DNA of 25,766 nt from Nitzschia sp. DOCU1 (Eukaryota > Bacillariophyta > Bacillariophyceae > Bacillariales > Bacillariaceae), in the NCBI GenBank assembly GCA_951394045.1, contig CATOAN010000022.1, positions 1 through 25,766 of the forward strand, in the 5' to 3' direction. The notes beneath the pieces are model-generated. The model saw only the letters and a program-made list of their open reading frames with translations, ran no database searches and had not been told where the DNA came from. The first letter of the stretch is position 1; every line of letters starts with the position of its first letter. Position numbers and translations under genes: made by a program. Shown in pieces: positions 1 to 9,603 of this stretch.

Positions 1-427
1 GTTGGAAGGAGAAAATCAAAATGAGATGCGAAACGGACAATCTGAGCGGAGTATCTTTTGTATGCCTCAAGAGTTAATATTTTCCCAGTACATAGCAATT
101 CCACGCCACTCTCGATGACAAACGGACGAATATTGCGAATGCCTCCGGCGCCAAAACAGCATCTACTATTGCCTTCGGGGAGCAAAAGTGGCGGGTAAAG
201 GCAACGTCATTAATAGCCGACACTGATTAAAGAACATTTGAGAACATTTGAGGAGATATTTCCTTCTTTGGCATAATAATTGGGTTCAAAAACTCTTGGG
301 AATGCGCAACCAGCGTCTTCAAGCTGCCCAGAACGCGTTGCTATCCATAGAGATTGTCCGCGATGGGAGAATGAGCAAGTCGTCATTAATCCCATCACCT
401 TGATGTTACTATTTATTTTGCTAAACA
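1..427. other. Noncoding left edge
   Basis: No supported gene is seen here. An 80-codon open frame on the minus strand (210-452) has no recognisable composition and overlaps the start of the next ORF. The tandem phrase 'agaacatttg' occurs twice around 231-250, a trivial local duplication. Confidence 0.5.
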
Positions 428-1021
428 ATGTCGCTTGACTGCTACTTTTCATCGCTACGAAAGGAATATGTTGATGCTGAAGAGCTGATTCTGATCAGAG
501 ACGATGCCGCCGCTTCTCGCTATCCACCCTCAAGCTCGGCAAGTTTCCAAAGCATGGGATCAAGGCAACGTCGAACAAGCTCTGGTTCGGCCCACGCCTC
601 TGCTGCTCGGAGCACATCCTTTGAGGAAAGCTTGGATGGATGTCCTATGCCGCCCGGATTTCCGGTCCGACAAGAAAGTTCGGAGTTGGTACTGCTGTCT
701 TCCTCCCACTGGGCCGGCGGCGCAACTCATGATGCTTCCTTCAGTGGTGGAGTGGCATCTAGTACGACTAGCCGCTCGGGGGCGAATTTAGTTGATACAG
801 ACGACGACGATGGTGAGATTCCATCTTGGCGCCCCCGTTGTCTTCCTGGTGGAGCGAGCCCCGTTCTCAATCGATTCTACGACGAAGTTTGCCCAGAAAC
901 GAGAATTGGTGGCTCCTCCAGCGAATCAGCACCAGGAGGCAACCTCTTTATTATTCCCAGAGGCAGTGGCAGAAAGGCCTTGGTGCCGCCAACGTTCCCC
1001 AAACGACAAATCTCCCAATGA
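428..1021 (+). CDS. Hypothetical Ser-rich protein (doubtful)
   Basis: A 197-codon ORF opens with ATG at 428 in a favourable context (aacaATGtc) and ends with TGA. The product is rich in Ser, Gly, Ala and Arg, with an acidic DTDDDD stretch in its second half; no domain, signal peptide or membrane segment is visible. The +1-shifted frame is also open, apart from one stop at 789-791, for nearly the same length (504-1070). The coding frame is therefore uncertain, and the region may be a fragment of a decayed gene. No neighbour helps: the next gene lies on the other strand about 680 bases away. I do not recognise it. Confidence 0.3.
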   Translation: MSLDCYFSSLRKEYVDAEELILIRDDAAASRYPPSSSASFQSMGSRQRRTSSGSAHASAARSTSFEESLDGCPMPPGFPVRQESSELVLLSSSHWAGGATHDASFSGGVASSTTSRSGANLVDTDDDDGEIPSWRPRCLPGGASPVLNRFYDEVCPETRIGGSSSESAPGGNLFIIPRGSGRKALVPPTFPKRQISQ

Positions 1022-1701
1022 TTTGACTCGTGCTAGATTGGCCATGCATCCTACTACTACAATAGAATGAAGAATACTAGAGACTATACTAGCTACTAGC
1101 TTGCTACTACTATCATACGCACTCACCTTATGACTTCTCTATAGGGTTATTCTTTGCTAGCCGGCTAGGGACCTGTTGTTGCCAGCGTAGAATGAATGTG
1201 TTTTGTAGGTGGGTGCCTATCTCTGTTGTCCTCGGACGAAATGGACGGTGTATCGCTTTTACCCGGACCAAGCTTTTCATCTCGTGACCAGTTGGCTGAA
1301 CTAGTTCGGGGGCGGTATTTTGCGTTCATGATCTTCTTACCGAAAATTGCTCCCAGGTCTGCTGCTCCCAGTTGTGTAGTGCCCGCACCAGATGACGACA
1401 ATCGATGAATCCGGTACAAAGTCGGCGCACAAGAACATGTTCGTCGGCTTACAGCCTTTTCAAGCCATGGCTGAGTCTCCCAGTTTTCCTCATGCTGCAT
1501 CGTCTGCTGATTGAAGGTTCTCATGCTGATACACGGGAATAGTGACCATTATGCAAAACTCAAGCAATCTTATAGTATTCTTGAAAAGGCATTTGAGAAC
1601 AAGTCGGGCTCTTTTGTTTATTGAAAGTGGACCTGACATGAATGACGGGAAACGGCTCTCTTTGCCAGTTGGCCAAGTGATTTGTTATGCCGTCGTCATT
1701 A
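1022..1701. other. Intergenic, no supported gene
   Basis: The first part (about 1040-1110) is dense in 'actactact/ctagctact' words, as in other spacers of this window. Open frames on both strands (1165-1524 minus, 1196-1408 plus) overlap each other and have no recognisable protein features. Confidence 0.5.
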
Positions 1702-3258
1702 CTACGGACTAAAGCCGCTTCGTAGGACAGAAGCTTCCTGTAGTTCGAGCTCAATTCCCACTTCATTTGGCTTTGTGAATTCCGCCCGCCACTCATAGAC
1801 GCACATTCCCAAACCCTCATTGGTATAGCACGCCTTGGCCGAGTTTTGTAAAAAGAAAAAGATCGGCCGTCCATTGGCATCCAACTTGGGTCGAAATCCA
1901 TCTTTGAGCACTTGCTCGTATAGTTGCTTGCGGACTTGAGAAATCTCGACATCTTGAGCTTCTCCTCCAAATGGTACAGTTGCCACTTTGCGTCGGGGTT
2001 GATAGACATAGGCACAACCAGGTTCGCTTCCTTGTGTGGCTTCCTCATCGGGACCGGCAATGGGCCATTCCGGGTTGGTTTGAAATTCCACCGACAAGGT
2101 AATCTTCCAGGTCAATTGTAACTTTCCGTCACTAGAGCGGGGTACCAGTTGCACTTCCACGGGACTCGTCGTTACATAACGTTGTCGAGTCGGTCCCATG
2201 GTCTTGATGATACATGAAAAGGCATGATTGGGAATAAAAGTCGCTGTACTATCCTCGCGCGACCCCGTTTCCAGGACGGTTGGTTGAACGACCCATCGTG
2301 CAGGAATATCATAGGTTTGATAATTTCCAAACAAGGATGGTTCCTTGCGATTGACTCGGGGCAAAAGCTCCGCCGAAGGTGTCATGCCAATATGATACCA
2401 ATCCCAAAAGCGTGGAGCAATTTGTCTACCAATGGTTCCAACCAAATCACCACCATTATCCACCAACTTGTCTAGTTGTTCCACAACCTTGTTTTCTTGC
2501 AAGGTAAGAGTCGATGATCCCAATAACAAGATCCGTGGTGCCCAAAAGGTCGGCCACATGACGGACAATTCCCATTGCAATTCGACTTGATTGTCCGACG
2601 TTTGTTGACCACTCACAATGGCTAAATCGACCGCCTTGTAAAACGGCAAAGCGTGTTGCTCTAGCTCTTGCAGTGGCGTCTTGCTAGACTTGGCAATATT
2701 AGGCAAGGGACACGTCCAATCCAGTTTTGAAGCATACATGTACTCCAGGTTAGGAGGTGCCGCTCCTTGATATAACAGAGCATTGATTTGACTTTGCAAC
2801 GCACTCGCCAAATTGGCCACTGTTGGAGTTTCAAAGACTTGACGGTCATCAAATCGTTGAAATCGGGTAATTTCTGGCGTGTTTTCAAACGCTAATGAGG
2901 CCGCATTTTGTTCATCGATTTCATCGTAAAATTCTTCCTTTTGCTTGTTGCCACCAAAAAATTCGGCTCCAGCAATACCTGCAGGGGCCTCATCGTCTTC
3001 TTCCAAAATGGGGGATTGTTTCTTATTTTGCGGCTGAGAGTATAACGGCGTGGTATAATGGTGACGACTACCAGTTGCCTGCAAACCAAAGGCGTGCGTC
3101 GAAGACAAGGAAAGAAGAATCAGCAATCCAGTCACTGCTATCGGGGCGAGAGGGAAAAAGTGTAGCGAGGGCGACCTTCTTGCTGGCAGCATCGCGTTTC
3201 CACCACTATCTGTTGACCGTATCGTCGCCATGATGCTTCTGTAGGGTAGCTTCTTCAC
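1702..3258 (-). CDS. Plastid-targeted protein, DUF2358/NTF2-like (putative)
   Basis: This is an intact 518-codon ORF. The second Met (residue 10, ATG at 3231-3229) is the better start, because a signal peptide follows: a basic/Ser-rich stretch, then a hydrophobic core (LAPIAVTGLLILLSLSS) ending in THAF|GLQ. An Ala-Phe cleavage site followed by a Ser/Thr/His-rich transit region is the diatom plastid import signal, so I infer targeting to the complex plastid. An acidic linker (residues ~65-95) precedes a domain at ~125-280 in which 'LQWELSVMWPTFWAPRILLLGSS' followed by an acidic/Asp-rich strand resembles DUF2358, an NTF2-like fold that in some plant plastid proteins accompanies a SOUL haem-binding domain. 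The C-terminal half (residues ~285-518) is not clearly SOUL and I cannot name it. Function is unknown. Confidence is high that it is a gene, low for the family. Confidence 0.75.
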   Translation of the reverse strand: MKKLPYRSIMATIRSTDSGGNAMLPARRSPSLHFFPLAPIAVTGLLILLSLSSTHAFGLQATGSRHHYTTPLYSQPQNKKQSPILEEDDEAPAGIAGAEFFGGNKQKEEFYDEIDEQNAASLAFENTPEITRFQRFDDRQVFETPTVANLASALQSQINALLYQGAAPPNLEYMYASKLDWTCPLPNIAKSSKTPLQELEQHALPFYKAVDLAIVSGQQTSDNQVELQWELSVMWPTFWAPRILLLGSSTLTLQENKVVEQLDKLVDNGGDLVGTIGRQIAPRFWDWYHIGMTPSAELLPRVNRKEPSLFGNYQTYDIPARWVVQPTVLETGSREDSTATFIPNHAFSCIIKTMGPTRQRYVTTSPVEVQLVPRSSDGKLQLTWKITLSVEFQTNPEWPIAGPDEEATQGSEPGCAYVYQPRRKVATVPFGGEAQDVEISQVRKQLYEQVLKDGFRPKLDANGRPIFFFLQNSAKACYTNEGLGMCVYEWRAEFTKPNEVGIELELQEASVLRSGFSP

Positions 3259-3617
3259 AAGTAGTAGTTAGATGTTGGATGGACAAAAAGCACCACAAGG
3301 CATCATGGTGATGGTTGTTGATGTCGTTGATGACAAAAATCTTTCGTTTGTTATGTGACGTGTTGCTTCTGGCCAAACACGTGGAAGCACAAAATGAAGA
3401 GTCCACGGAGTCATTCATTTCAACGGCATAGCAGACAGGCGCCACAGACCTTTCCGACCGTCCAACACCAGCATTCGAGCGAGTCGAAAAAGCGCGGGAA
3501 CGAACGAAGGCGAACGAAAGGGACGATGCCGATGATACTGTTTGGGAAATCTTGCCATTACTTTTTTCACTATACCACTACCGCCCCTAGCACCACTGCA
3601 GACTCTATTCACACAGT
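3259..3617. other. Divergent intergenic spacer
   Basis: This 359-base spacer separates the minus-strand plastid protein from the plus-strand LRR pseudogene and should hold both promoters. No clear TATA box, terminator or ORF with protein-like composition is seen. Confidence 0.4.
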
Positions 3618-4690
3618 ATGGAGTCCTTGATTACCCGAATTGAAGAGGGTGATCCAGACTTGACGACTCTCGCCTTGACGTCGGAGTGTGAATCGGTGGA
3701 ACAATTGAATCGGCTGCTGCAAGCCCTCCAGCAGAAACATCATTGCGTCGAGTCGGTGGTATATCGAGAATCCTTTTTTCCTTTGCGTAGAATTCGAGAA
3801 CATTTACCACGTGCCGACATTGTACGCATGCTCTAACAAGTCTCTCAGTATGCCACCCATACCTTGCAATTGCCACCCACCATGATGGGAATGGTACGAG
3901 GACCCTTGGCGAGTTTGACGGTCGGCACTCAGGTCCAGCACTATCATGCCGATGAGGCGATCACCTTTGGAAGTGATGCCGACGTGTGGGCCATGGCGGA
4001 ACGTTTCCGAGAATGCACTCAGTTAACAACACTGGACTTGGAAGATTGTTATGTCTTGCGTAGTCGACCGCCTAGTTTGGATCCTATACTACAAGTTATT
4101 GCCGAAAAGGACACGCTACAATTACTCCACCTTTCTTGTCATCCTGAACAGCAAATCAAACAACCCTTGTTGACTACCCACGGCTTGAGACACTTCTTTT
4201 GCCTACAACGTTTTCGTTAGAAACGTTGAATTTGAGTCGATTGGGTCTCGAGGACGAACACTTTGGAATATTGGCACAAGCTTTATTGACCAGTACAGTC
4301 GGTACGACATTACAGTGGTTATGTTTGGACGGCAATCGACCCAGTCGTGCGGGAGTACAAGTGCTAGCCAATGCCTTGTCGTCCGAGGACACTACGCCCA
4401 CTCTTCGAGGTCTTTCTCTGTTGGAGACCTGGCACACTAGCAATGCCGATTGGAGTCGTCTCTTTCCCGTCAATGCATCCTTACAACACTTGGAACTGGA
4501 TCACAAGTTCAACCACACGGACGTGGAATCGTGGTTGATTCTCAATCGACAAGGACGAGCCGATTGGATACGAGAGGGTTCCATGCTTCCACTCAACTTG
4601 TGGCCACTCGTTTTGGAACCCCTCTCGGAATCGCCGGCTACAATTTGGTATATTCTACAATTCTTTTGTGAATCGTTACTTTTACGGTGA
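3618..4690 (+). pseudogene. Decayed leucine-rich-repeat (RNI-like) protein gene
   Basis: Three open segments line up as one broken LRR protein. Segment 1 (3618-3833) starts at ATG 3618 and is closed by TAA at 3834-3836. The same frame then stays open to 4220 and encodes LRR-like text (TQLTTLDLEDCYVLRS, DTLQLLHLSC). Around 4190-4200, in a TTTT tract, the reading must move to another frame, where clear LRRs continue (FSLETLNLSRLGLEDEH, LQWLCLDGN, LQHLELDHKFN) up to 4690. The tail (LNLWPLVLE, then a WYILQFFCE stretch) resembles the conserved end of diatom LRR proteins as I remember them. A stop plus a frameshift in a short gene argues for a pseudogene; two sequencing errors are the alternative. 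LRRs are binding scaffolds and no target can be inferred. Confidence 0.6.
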
Positions 4691-5468
4691 CATATTGCGA
4701 AACAATTCGGGGCTGCGGCCAGAGGGTCTGGAACGGCAAATACTGCTACAAACGGCTACTGCTGGAGTAGTAGTAGCATACTGAAAACGGAGGACGACTG
4801 CTAGAGGTGGATGTGTGAGCGAGGCAGCTGATGAGCACATTGATGCAAGAATGTCACGATGCGTGCTGTCTGCTGGCAAGGCGGTCCCAGCCAATCCTCG
4901 TCGCGGAAAGGTCTACATTACTACCAGAGTAGAGAACTACTAATAGTCGCTACAACCGCCGCCACTACCACCTTGGCGGCGGTATGCTGAAGTTATTTAC
5001 TAGTACTCCAGAACGACGCCATGCTTTCTGCTACTCCTCTAGCACTAGTACTAGCACGCTACTCTACGTACTGAAACTGTAGCTACTAGTAGTATCATTA
5101 CTCTTGCGGTGGAGCTGTGATGCTAGACCACGCTTGTCGTACTCTACTCTAGTATCATGACTACGCAAAGCAAAAAATATGGAAAGGGCCAGAAAAGAGC
5201 AGAAAGAAGCGGTGAAAATTATGCATTCGTGATTCCTATGGCTTCGACGCAACTAAAAATTACAGTTCTGTATGCTGTGTGGGGATCATATTTCGATTGT
5301 CCCTGCATTAATATCCATATTGCCTTTGCTTTTCGATTGTGGTGCGTGCATTCCTCTTACCAGGCCCATGGCCTAAAAGGGCATATGTGAGGCATATATA
5401 TTGACCACATAGAAGAGAGTGCTTTGAATTCCGCGTTATTCCAAACGCCTTGATAACTATCGCTAAAA

Positions 5469-5529
5469 CAACTTCCCCTCAACTTCACCTAGTCGACAAC
5501 TTCCCCTCAACTTCACCTCAACTTCACCT
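5469..5529 (+). repeat. Short tandem repeat, 22-base unit
   Basis: The unit 'caacttcccctcaacttcac' plus 'ct' occurs exactly at 5469-5490 and 5497-5518, separated by 6 bases. A partial unit (caacttcacct) abuts at 5519-5529. Confidence 0.85.
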
Positions 5530-5538
5530 CGTCGTCGT

Positions 5539-5575
5539 ACCGTGCGCGCCAAAGGGATGACCGTGCGCGCCAAAG
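5539..5575 (+). repeat. 16-base direct repeat
   Basis: 'accgtgcgcgccaaag' occurs at 5539-5554 and 5560-5575, a 21-base period. It lies directly after the 22-base tandem repeat and upstream of the three-repeat protein gene. It could be a regulatory duplication or simple slippage. Confidence 0.8.
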
Positions 5576-5759
5576 CCAGCCAGTCCGACATCCACCAACA
5601 GAACGAGTCGGCCGACCAAGGTAATAGGGTCACATCTAAATCGTGTGGTTCGAGAAAACTGGAATGGAGGAAACGGAGTCAACACAAACAATGTGAAAGA
5701 GCCGCCATCACACAACATTGCCTTTGGCCACCGACGGGTCAAATAACAAAGCAGGTAAC

Positions 5760-6506
5760 ATGTCAAACATCAACGACCAGAATGAAGACAATACAGATTG
5801 GAATAAGAGTCATGCAAAAGCCGCTCTTATCAAAGCCATCAGGTGCGGTATTCTTGTTCCCTTGAATTCGAGAGAGATGAACAATGCCGGTAGACGCATG
5901 TCCCTTCGGGAAATCTACGATACTGTCGAGGGTTGCTCAAACTTCGACTACGACAAGTTTTCGAGACGACTTGGGGCTCTCCGGAAGAAGTTGATGGAAT
6001 TTGAGGAGCCAGAAGAACCCACCACCAAGTGGGCTCGTAGTCGAGCAAAAGACAACATTGTCAAGGCCCTCTTTGATGGCACAATTACCGCTGATACTCC
6101 TCTGGATGAGGTCTATGAGATTGAGGAAGTTGGAAACTACAAGCGATCGAAGCTAGAAGCTCGTTTCAAGAGCATCGTGGATACAGTGGCAAAATCTACG
6201 AGCAGGCGTAACAAGGATAAGGCGGCATTCGATGACTTTGCAAGCCGGTCGGTGCCCTCTCTTGTCTCGCATCTTGGCTACATTCAGTGGCAAGGCAGTG
6301 ATGCTCAGGCCTGCCTGAAGGAAGATATAGCCAACAATAAGCATGAGGGGATTTCAAAGCAGGAACTCTGGCTTTCAAATCCAGAGTACTTTCAAAACTT
6401 CCCCTTGCAGGTATTTCGGGATAAGTTTTGGCAGGAGATCCGCACCAAGAAATACAGCCACACCTTAAAGGTGAAAGGCAAGAAGAAGGTGGCAGACTGG
6501 AATTAG
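5760..6506 (+). CDS. Protein with three internal W-x2-S-x-A-K/Q repeats, unknown function
   Basis: The first ATG of the frame is at 5760 (248 codons); the frame is open upstream to 5718 but only with a TTG. The product is charged and soluble, with no signal peptide. It holds three divergent copies of one unit. Each begins W-x(2)-S-x-A-(K/Q) followed by an amphipathic helix: WNKSHAKAALIKAI, WARSRAKDNIVKAL, WQGSDAQACLKEDI. Each ends in an aromatic and basic stretch: 'YDKFSRRLGALRKK', 'YKRSKLEARFKS', 'FPLQVFRDKFWQEIRTKK'. The repeated Trp plus basic helix pattern recalls small helical DNA-binding modules such as Myb/SANT, but I cannot assign a known family and do not claim DNA binding. The gene following at 7038 has a related-looking unit. 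The spacer between them holds no clear gene. Confidence 0.65.
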   Translation: MSNINDQNEDNTDWNKSHAKAALIKAIRCGILVPLNSREMNNAGRRMSLREIYDTVEGCSNFDYDKFSRRLGALRKKLMEFEEPEEPTTKWARSRAKDNIVKALFDGTITADTPLDEVYEIEEVGNYKRSKLEARFKSIVDTVAKSTSRRNKDKAAFDDFASRSVPSLVSHLGYIQWQGSDAQACLKEDIANNKHEGISKQELWLSNPEYFQNFPLQVFRDKFWQEIRTKKYSHTLKVKGKKKVADWN

Positions 6507-7037
6507 TAGTACTACTAGAATAACAAGAATAGCTACTAGAATAAGTGTTATTACTACTGCCAATAGTGTGCTCTAGTCCTATGCTTGGATGGGACGAGGA
6601 CACCATAGGATGGGAAATTGCTAGTAGTTATAAGATGAGCTACTAGTAAGACGTATACTCATATCATCCTAGTATCATAGTCAATTTAAAGACGCCTATT
6701 GGCAGTACTTCCCGCCGAAAGAAAGATCCACCCTAACATAGATGAATCAAAATTTTCATTCCCGCCAAGCTCAAGTTTTCCTGGAACGAAAAAATGATCC
6801 CACGATGATCCCTTCACGCCATAGTAAGTCCATCAACCACATGGTAGAAGAACATGACAAAGAACTATCCTCATTGTCCGTTCCACTTCCTCGAGGAAAG
6901 AACAATCCACGTTGGCTGTTACTTGTTTTGAACAAGTCCCGCATGGTCAAAGAACCGCCATTTCTTTGGTAGGAATCGTATCTTGAATCCGAGTGCACTC
7001 CACCTTGATCCGGGAAATATCACACAAATCAATTGCC
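6507..7037. other. Intergenic; small ORF 6742-6972
   Basis: The first ~170 bases are 'actactag'-rich. A 76-codon ATG ORF at 6742-6972 is polar and basic, without motifs. It could be an upstream ORF or untranslated leader of the 7038 gene. No other feature is supported. Confidence 0.35.
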
Positions 7038-8046
7038 ATGTCCTCACAAAAAGCAAGATCATCATCGCAACAAACGCCGTCGAAGCCCCAGCGAATTGTT
7101 GGCTCTGGTGGCACCCCGTCGGGATCTGTTACCAGCGTTTACACAAATCCACGTGACGATCTTCCTTGGAACATAGCCAAGCAATTGGCTCAGGACATCG
7201 AAGAGTTTGGTGGAGGGTACCGCAGCTTCTACAAAAATCTTGACCAAGGGAAAATCCGTCTAGCCGATTTCATCGACGGTCGAGAGCGCGACTGTTACGA
7301 AGCCCGTGGATCAGACCTGCGGATTAAGTTGAGCAAAAGAATCAACAAGTGGAAGAGACAGGTTGCAAAGAGTACCTGACAGCCATGTTTCAAACATGGT
7401 TGCCAGGTATGAAGCTATGGCGGCGGCTCATAGTCATCGTCAGGATGTGCAGTCGTTGCCCCCCGCCGTTCCAGCACCGGTGCCCCCTCCACCGCTTGCA
7501 CCATCGAGATATGAGTTCAACTCTGCTGGATCAAGATCTCGCTCTCGATCAAGATCTCGCTCTCCTCCGCCTCGCTTCCCAGCTCGATGGCCCAGGCAGC
7601 CATCTCTACCCCTTACACGACAAGCTGTACCACCGACCCCTTATCCACCACTGTACCACTACCAACAGCACTCTGCACCAGCTCCCGCTCCACCACCACC
7701 GGTAACCTCCATTTCGCCAGCATCGGTTCCAGGAACCAGCAACGACAATCCGTCCCCACAAGAATTGCAGCCATCTCTACCCCTAACACGACAAGCTGTA
7801 CCAGCGGCCCCTTATCCACCACTGTACCACTACCAACAGCACTCTGCACCAGCTCCCGCTCCACCACCACCGGTAACCTCAATTCCGCCAGCATCGGTTC
7901 CAGGAACCAGCAACGACAATCCGTCCCCACAAGAACAAATGTCTGCGCCAAAACGAAAAGATCCCCCCAAGGTCGAGTCCAATGCCTTGAACCCCAAAAG
8001 GGGACAAAAGGCAGGTCCCGAGGACAAAAAGATGCGGGCGGCTTGA
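7038..8046 (+). CDS. Helical-unit protein with RS/Pro-rich tail, frameshifted
   Basis: The N-terminal part starts at ATG 7038 (Ser/Gln-rich leader) and encodes a unit beginning LPWNIAKQLAQDIEEFGGG and ending in a basic helix, KLSKRINKWKRQ. This frame stops at 7377-7379. The +1 frame, open from before 7363 to 8046, continues sensibly with VPDSHVSNMVARYEAMAAAH. I therefore read the two as one gene with a one-base shift near 7345-7375; no plausible intron boundary of normal size fits. The tail contains an SRSRSRSRSRSPPP run (residue type of splicing and nuclear-speckle proteins), Pro-rich repeats, and a basic end (PKRKDPPK, NPKRGQKAG) suited to nuclear import. The first unit resembles the W-x-A-K units of the preceding gene and diatom proteins I remember with 'D-I-E-x-x-G-G'. 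Function is unknown; nuclear location is inferred from the basic and RS segments. Confidence 0.55.
7597..7938 (+). repeat. In-frame tandem duplication, 2 x 171 bp
   Basis: Copies at 7597-7767 and 7768-7938 differ at only about half a dozen bases by eye. 171 is a multiple of three, so the protein has two 57-residue Pro-rich copies, each starting QPSLPLTRQAVP and containing YPPLYHYQQHSAPAPAPPPP. In-frame periodicity supports translation of this frame. Confidence 0.9.
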
Positions 8047-9603
8047 TTGTCGTCTTTAGCATTTTTTGGTGTGCCGACCCTTTGCGTCATCAGTAAAGCT
8101 TTCATAGAAGCTTAACTACAGCGAAAGGTCGGATGTCTAAATTTCACCAAAGACTCCATGCATAGCAAGAAGGTGGTATTTCGATCGACTGATATCGACG
8201 TTCCCTGTTTTTGCAAGTTCCTAGAGGATAATTTGTCTCGTCAAGAAATTCCGTTGTTGTTTCCCAACGAAGACTCGATGCAGGTCAAAGAATGACACCG
8301 CCGTTAACAGATGTCGTTCATATGGAAAGCGGGAAGTGGTATCGTTTGAGTCCGTGGCCGTATTTGTCCCTCGTTCTCGTTGCAAGGATGAAACCCGACA
8401 ATTAGCTCGCCGTATCAGGCAGCAGAGACGATCATTCGTTTTGTAAGTCGATGAGTCTTTCGATGCCGATAGTGCAAACAAATGTTTGTGCTGATGCTGT
8501 GGGATCGAAAAGCTAGGCGAACCGATATGGAGTCTAGCTCTCCCTCACGCATCTTCCTTTCCTCATGGCTTGTTGTCGTCATTTCTTGAACAGATCGCCT
8601 CTACGAGTCACCGATGAATCATACCCTTCTACCATTGTGTATGGACCAAAGAGGGCGTGTAGTAACAGGCAATGATTTTTGAGTCTGGGCATCGCTCGCA
8701 TTCACAGCAACAAACAGTAGACGCGCCATCCAGCCATAGGCTGTCCGCTGCGTGACAAACCCTTACCTTAGACCGAGAGCGAAGGAAACAAAGTCACTCA
8801 AGCCATAGCTAGTGCCCCGTCCCTCAAGCGCGCTAGTTCAAAAGTCGCCGTGAATCCGCCGTGTGGCTACAACTTTGCGAGCCTTCTTGCGAGCCTTTCA
8901 TTACAACCGGCCGGCGTCCCACGAAATCAATGTCTCGCTCTAGCATACCCACCGCTAGATTTCATTTGAGATTTCTTGGTACAACGAACAAGTCTTTTCG
9001 CCTTGAAGAGGGGAATCAAAGTCCTCCAAGCATTGTATTCTTCCCCTTTCATCAAGTACAAACGCATCAAAGGAATGATGGCATCAGACGATGCATGCGA
9101 TATGCCATGCCATGATTGCGATGCGCTTGTCGGGGCGCGGCAGTAATTGATGTTTTGCCGACCTCTTCGACTAGAAGAAATTGACAAATCCGCGACAAGA
9201 TAACCTACCGGTGTACTTGTTTTTTCTTTGGGCCCAATTGATGTTTTTCCCATTATGCTTGTTGTCATACATCGTGATCGGATCTCACTTGGCTCAGAGC
9301 CGATATTGCGCCAGCTAAACGGGAGGACGCAAGACGGAAGTCGATCGGGCCGGCCTAGCCAGGTCAAAGTGGTCCGCTACAGGTTATCCGATTACTCGGA
9401 CCACGGCACAACAGATACCTCGTGCCGGATTACTATTCGCAAGGTAACGGACTACTCAGAAGACAACAAGCTCTCACAACCTCGGATTTTGTACACCAAG
9501 ACGTCGAGGCTTGAATTCAATTGGGGCGTACTAGAGGACTTGATCATCCTCTATCTACGAACTTCTTGTTCCAAGTTTAAACCTCCTTCGAGCTTTCCTC
9601 ACC
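8047..9603. other. Long region without a supported gene
   Basis: No ORF with convincing composition is seen. The longest open frame is minus 8927-9367 (146 codons); its last third reads like protein (EEYNAWRTLIPLFKAK), so it may be a relic of a transposon gene, but I cannot identify it. The last ~300 bases probably include the 5' untranslated leader of the retroelement: two imperfect copies of 'ccgattactcgga/cggactactcaga' lie at about 9387-9403 and 9447-9462. No terminal repeat matching the 3' side was found by eye. Confidence 0.4.

Larger units (their letters stand above)
4691..5759. other. Intergenic spacer with simple-sequence words
   Basis: Roughly 4740-5160 is full of tacta/ctagtag-type words (for example 'actagtactagcacgctactctacg'), a low-complexity character shared with 1040-1110 and 6507-6680. 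A 77-codon ORF at 5157-5390 has no protein-like features. A TATA-like 'catatatattg' lies near 5394 but is over 350 bases from the next ATG. Short tandem repeats follow and are listed separately. Confidence 0.45.

Noticed and set aside
8927..9367. 146-codon minus-strand ORF upstream of the retroelement
   Set aside because: Only part reads like protein, no family is recognised, and it overlaps other open frames; kept only as a possible relic.
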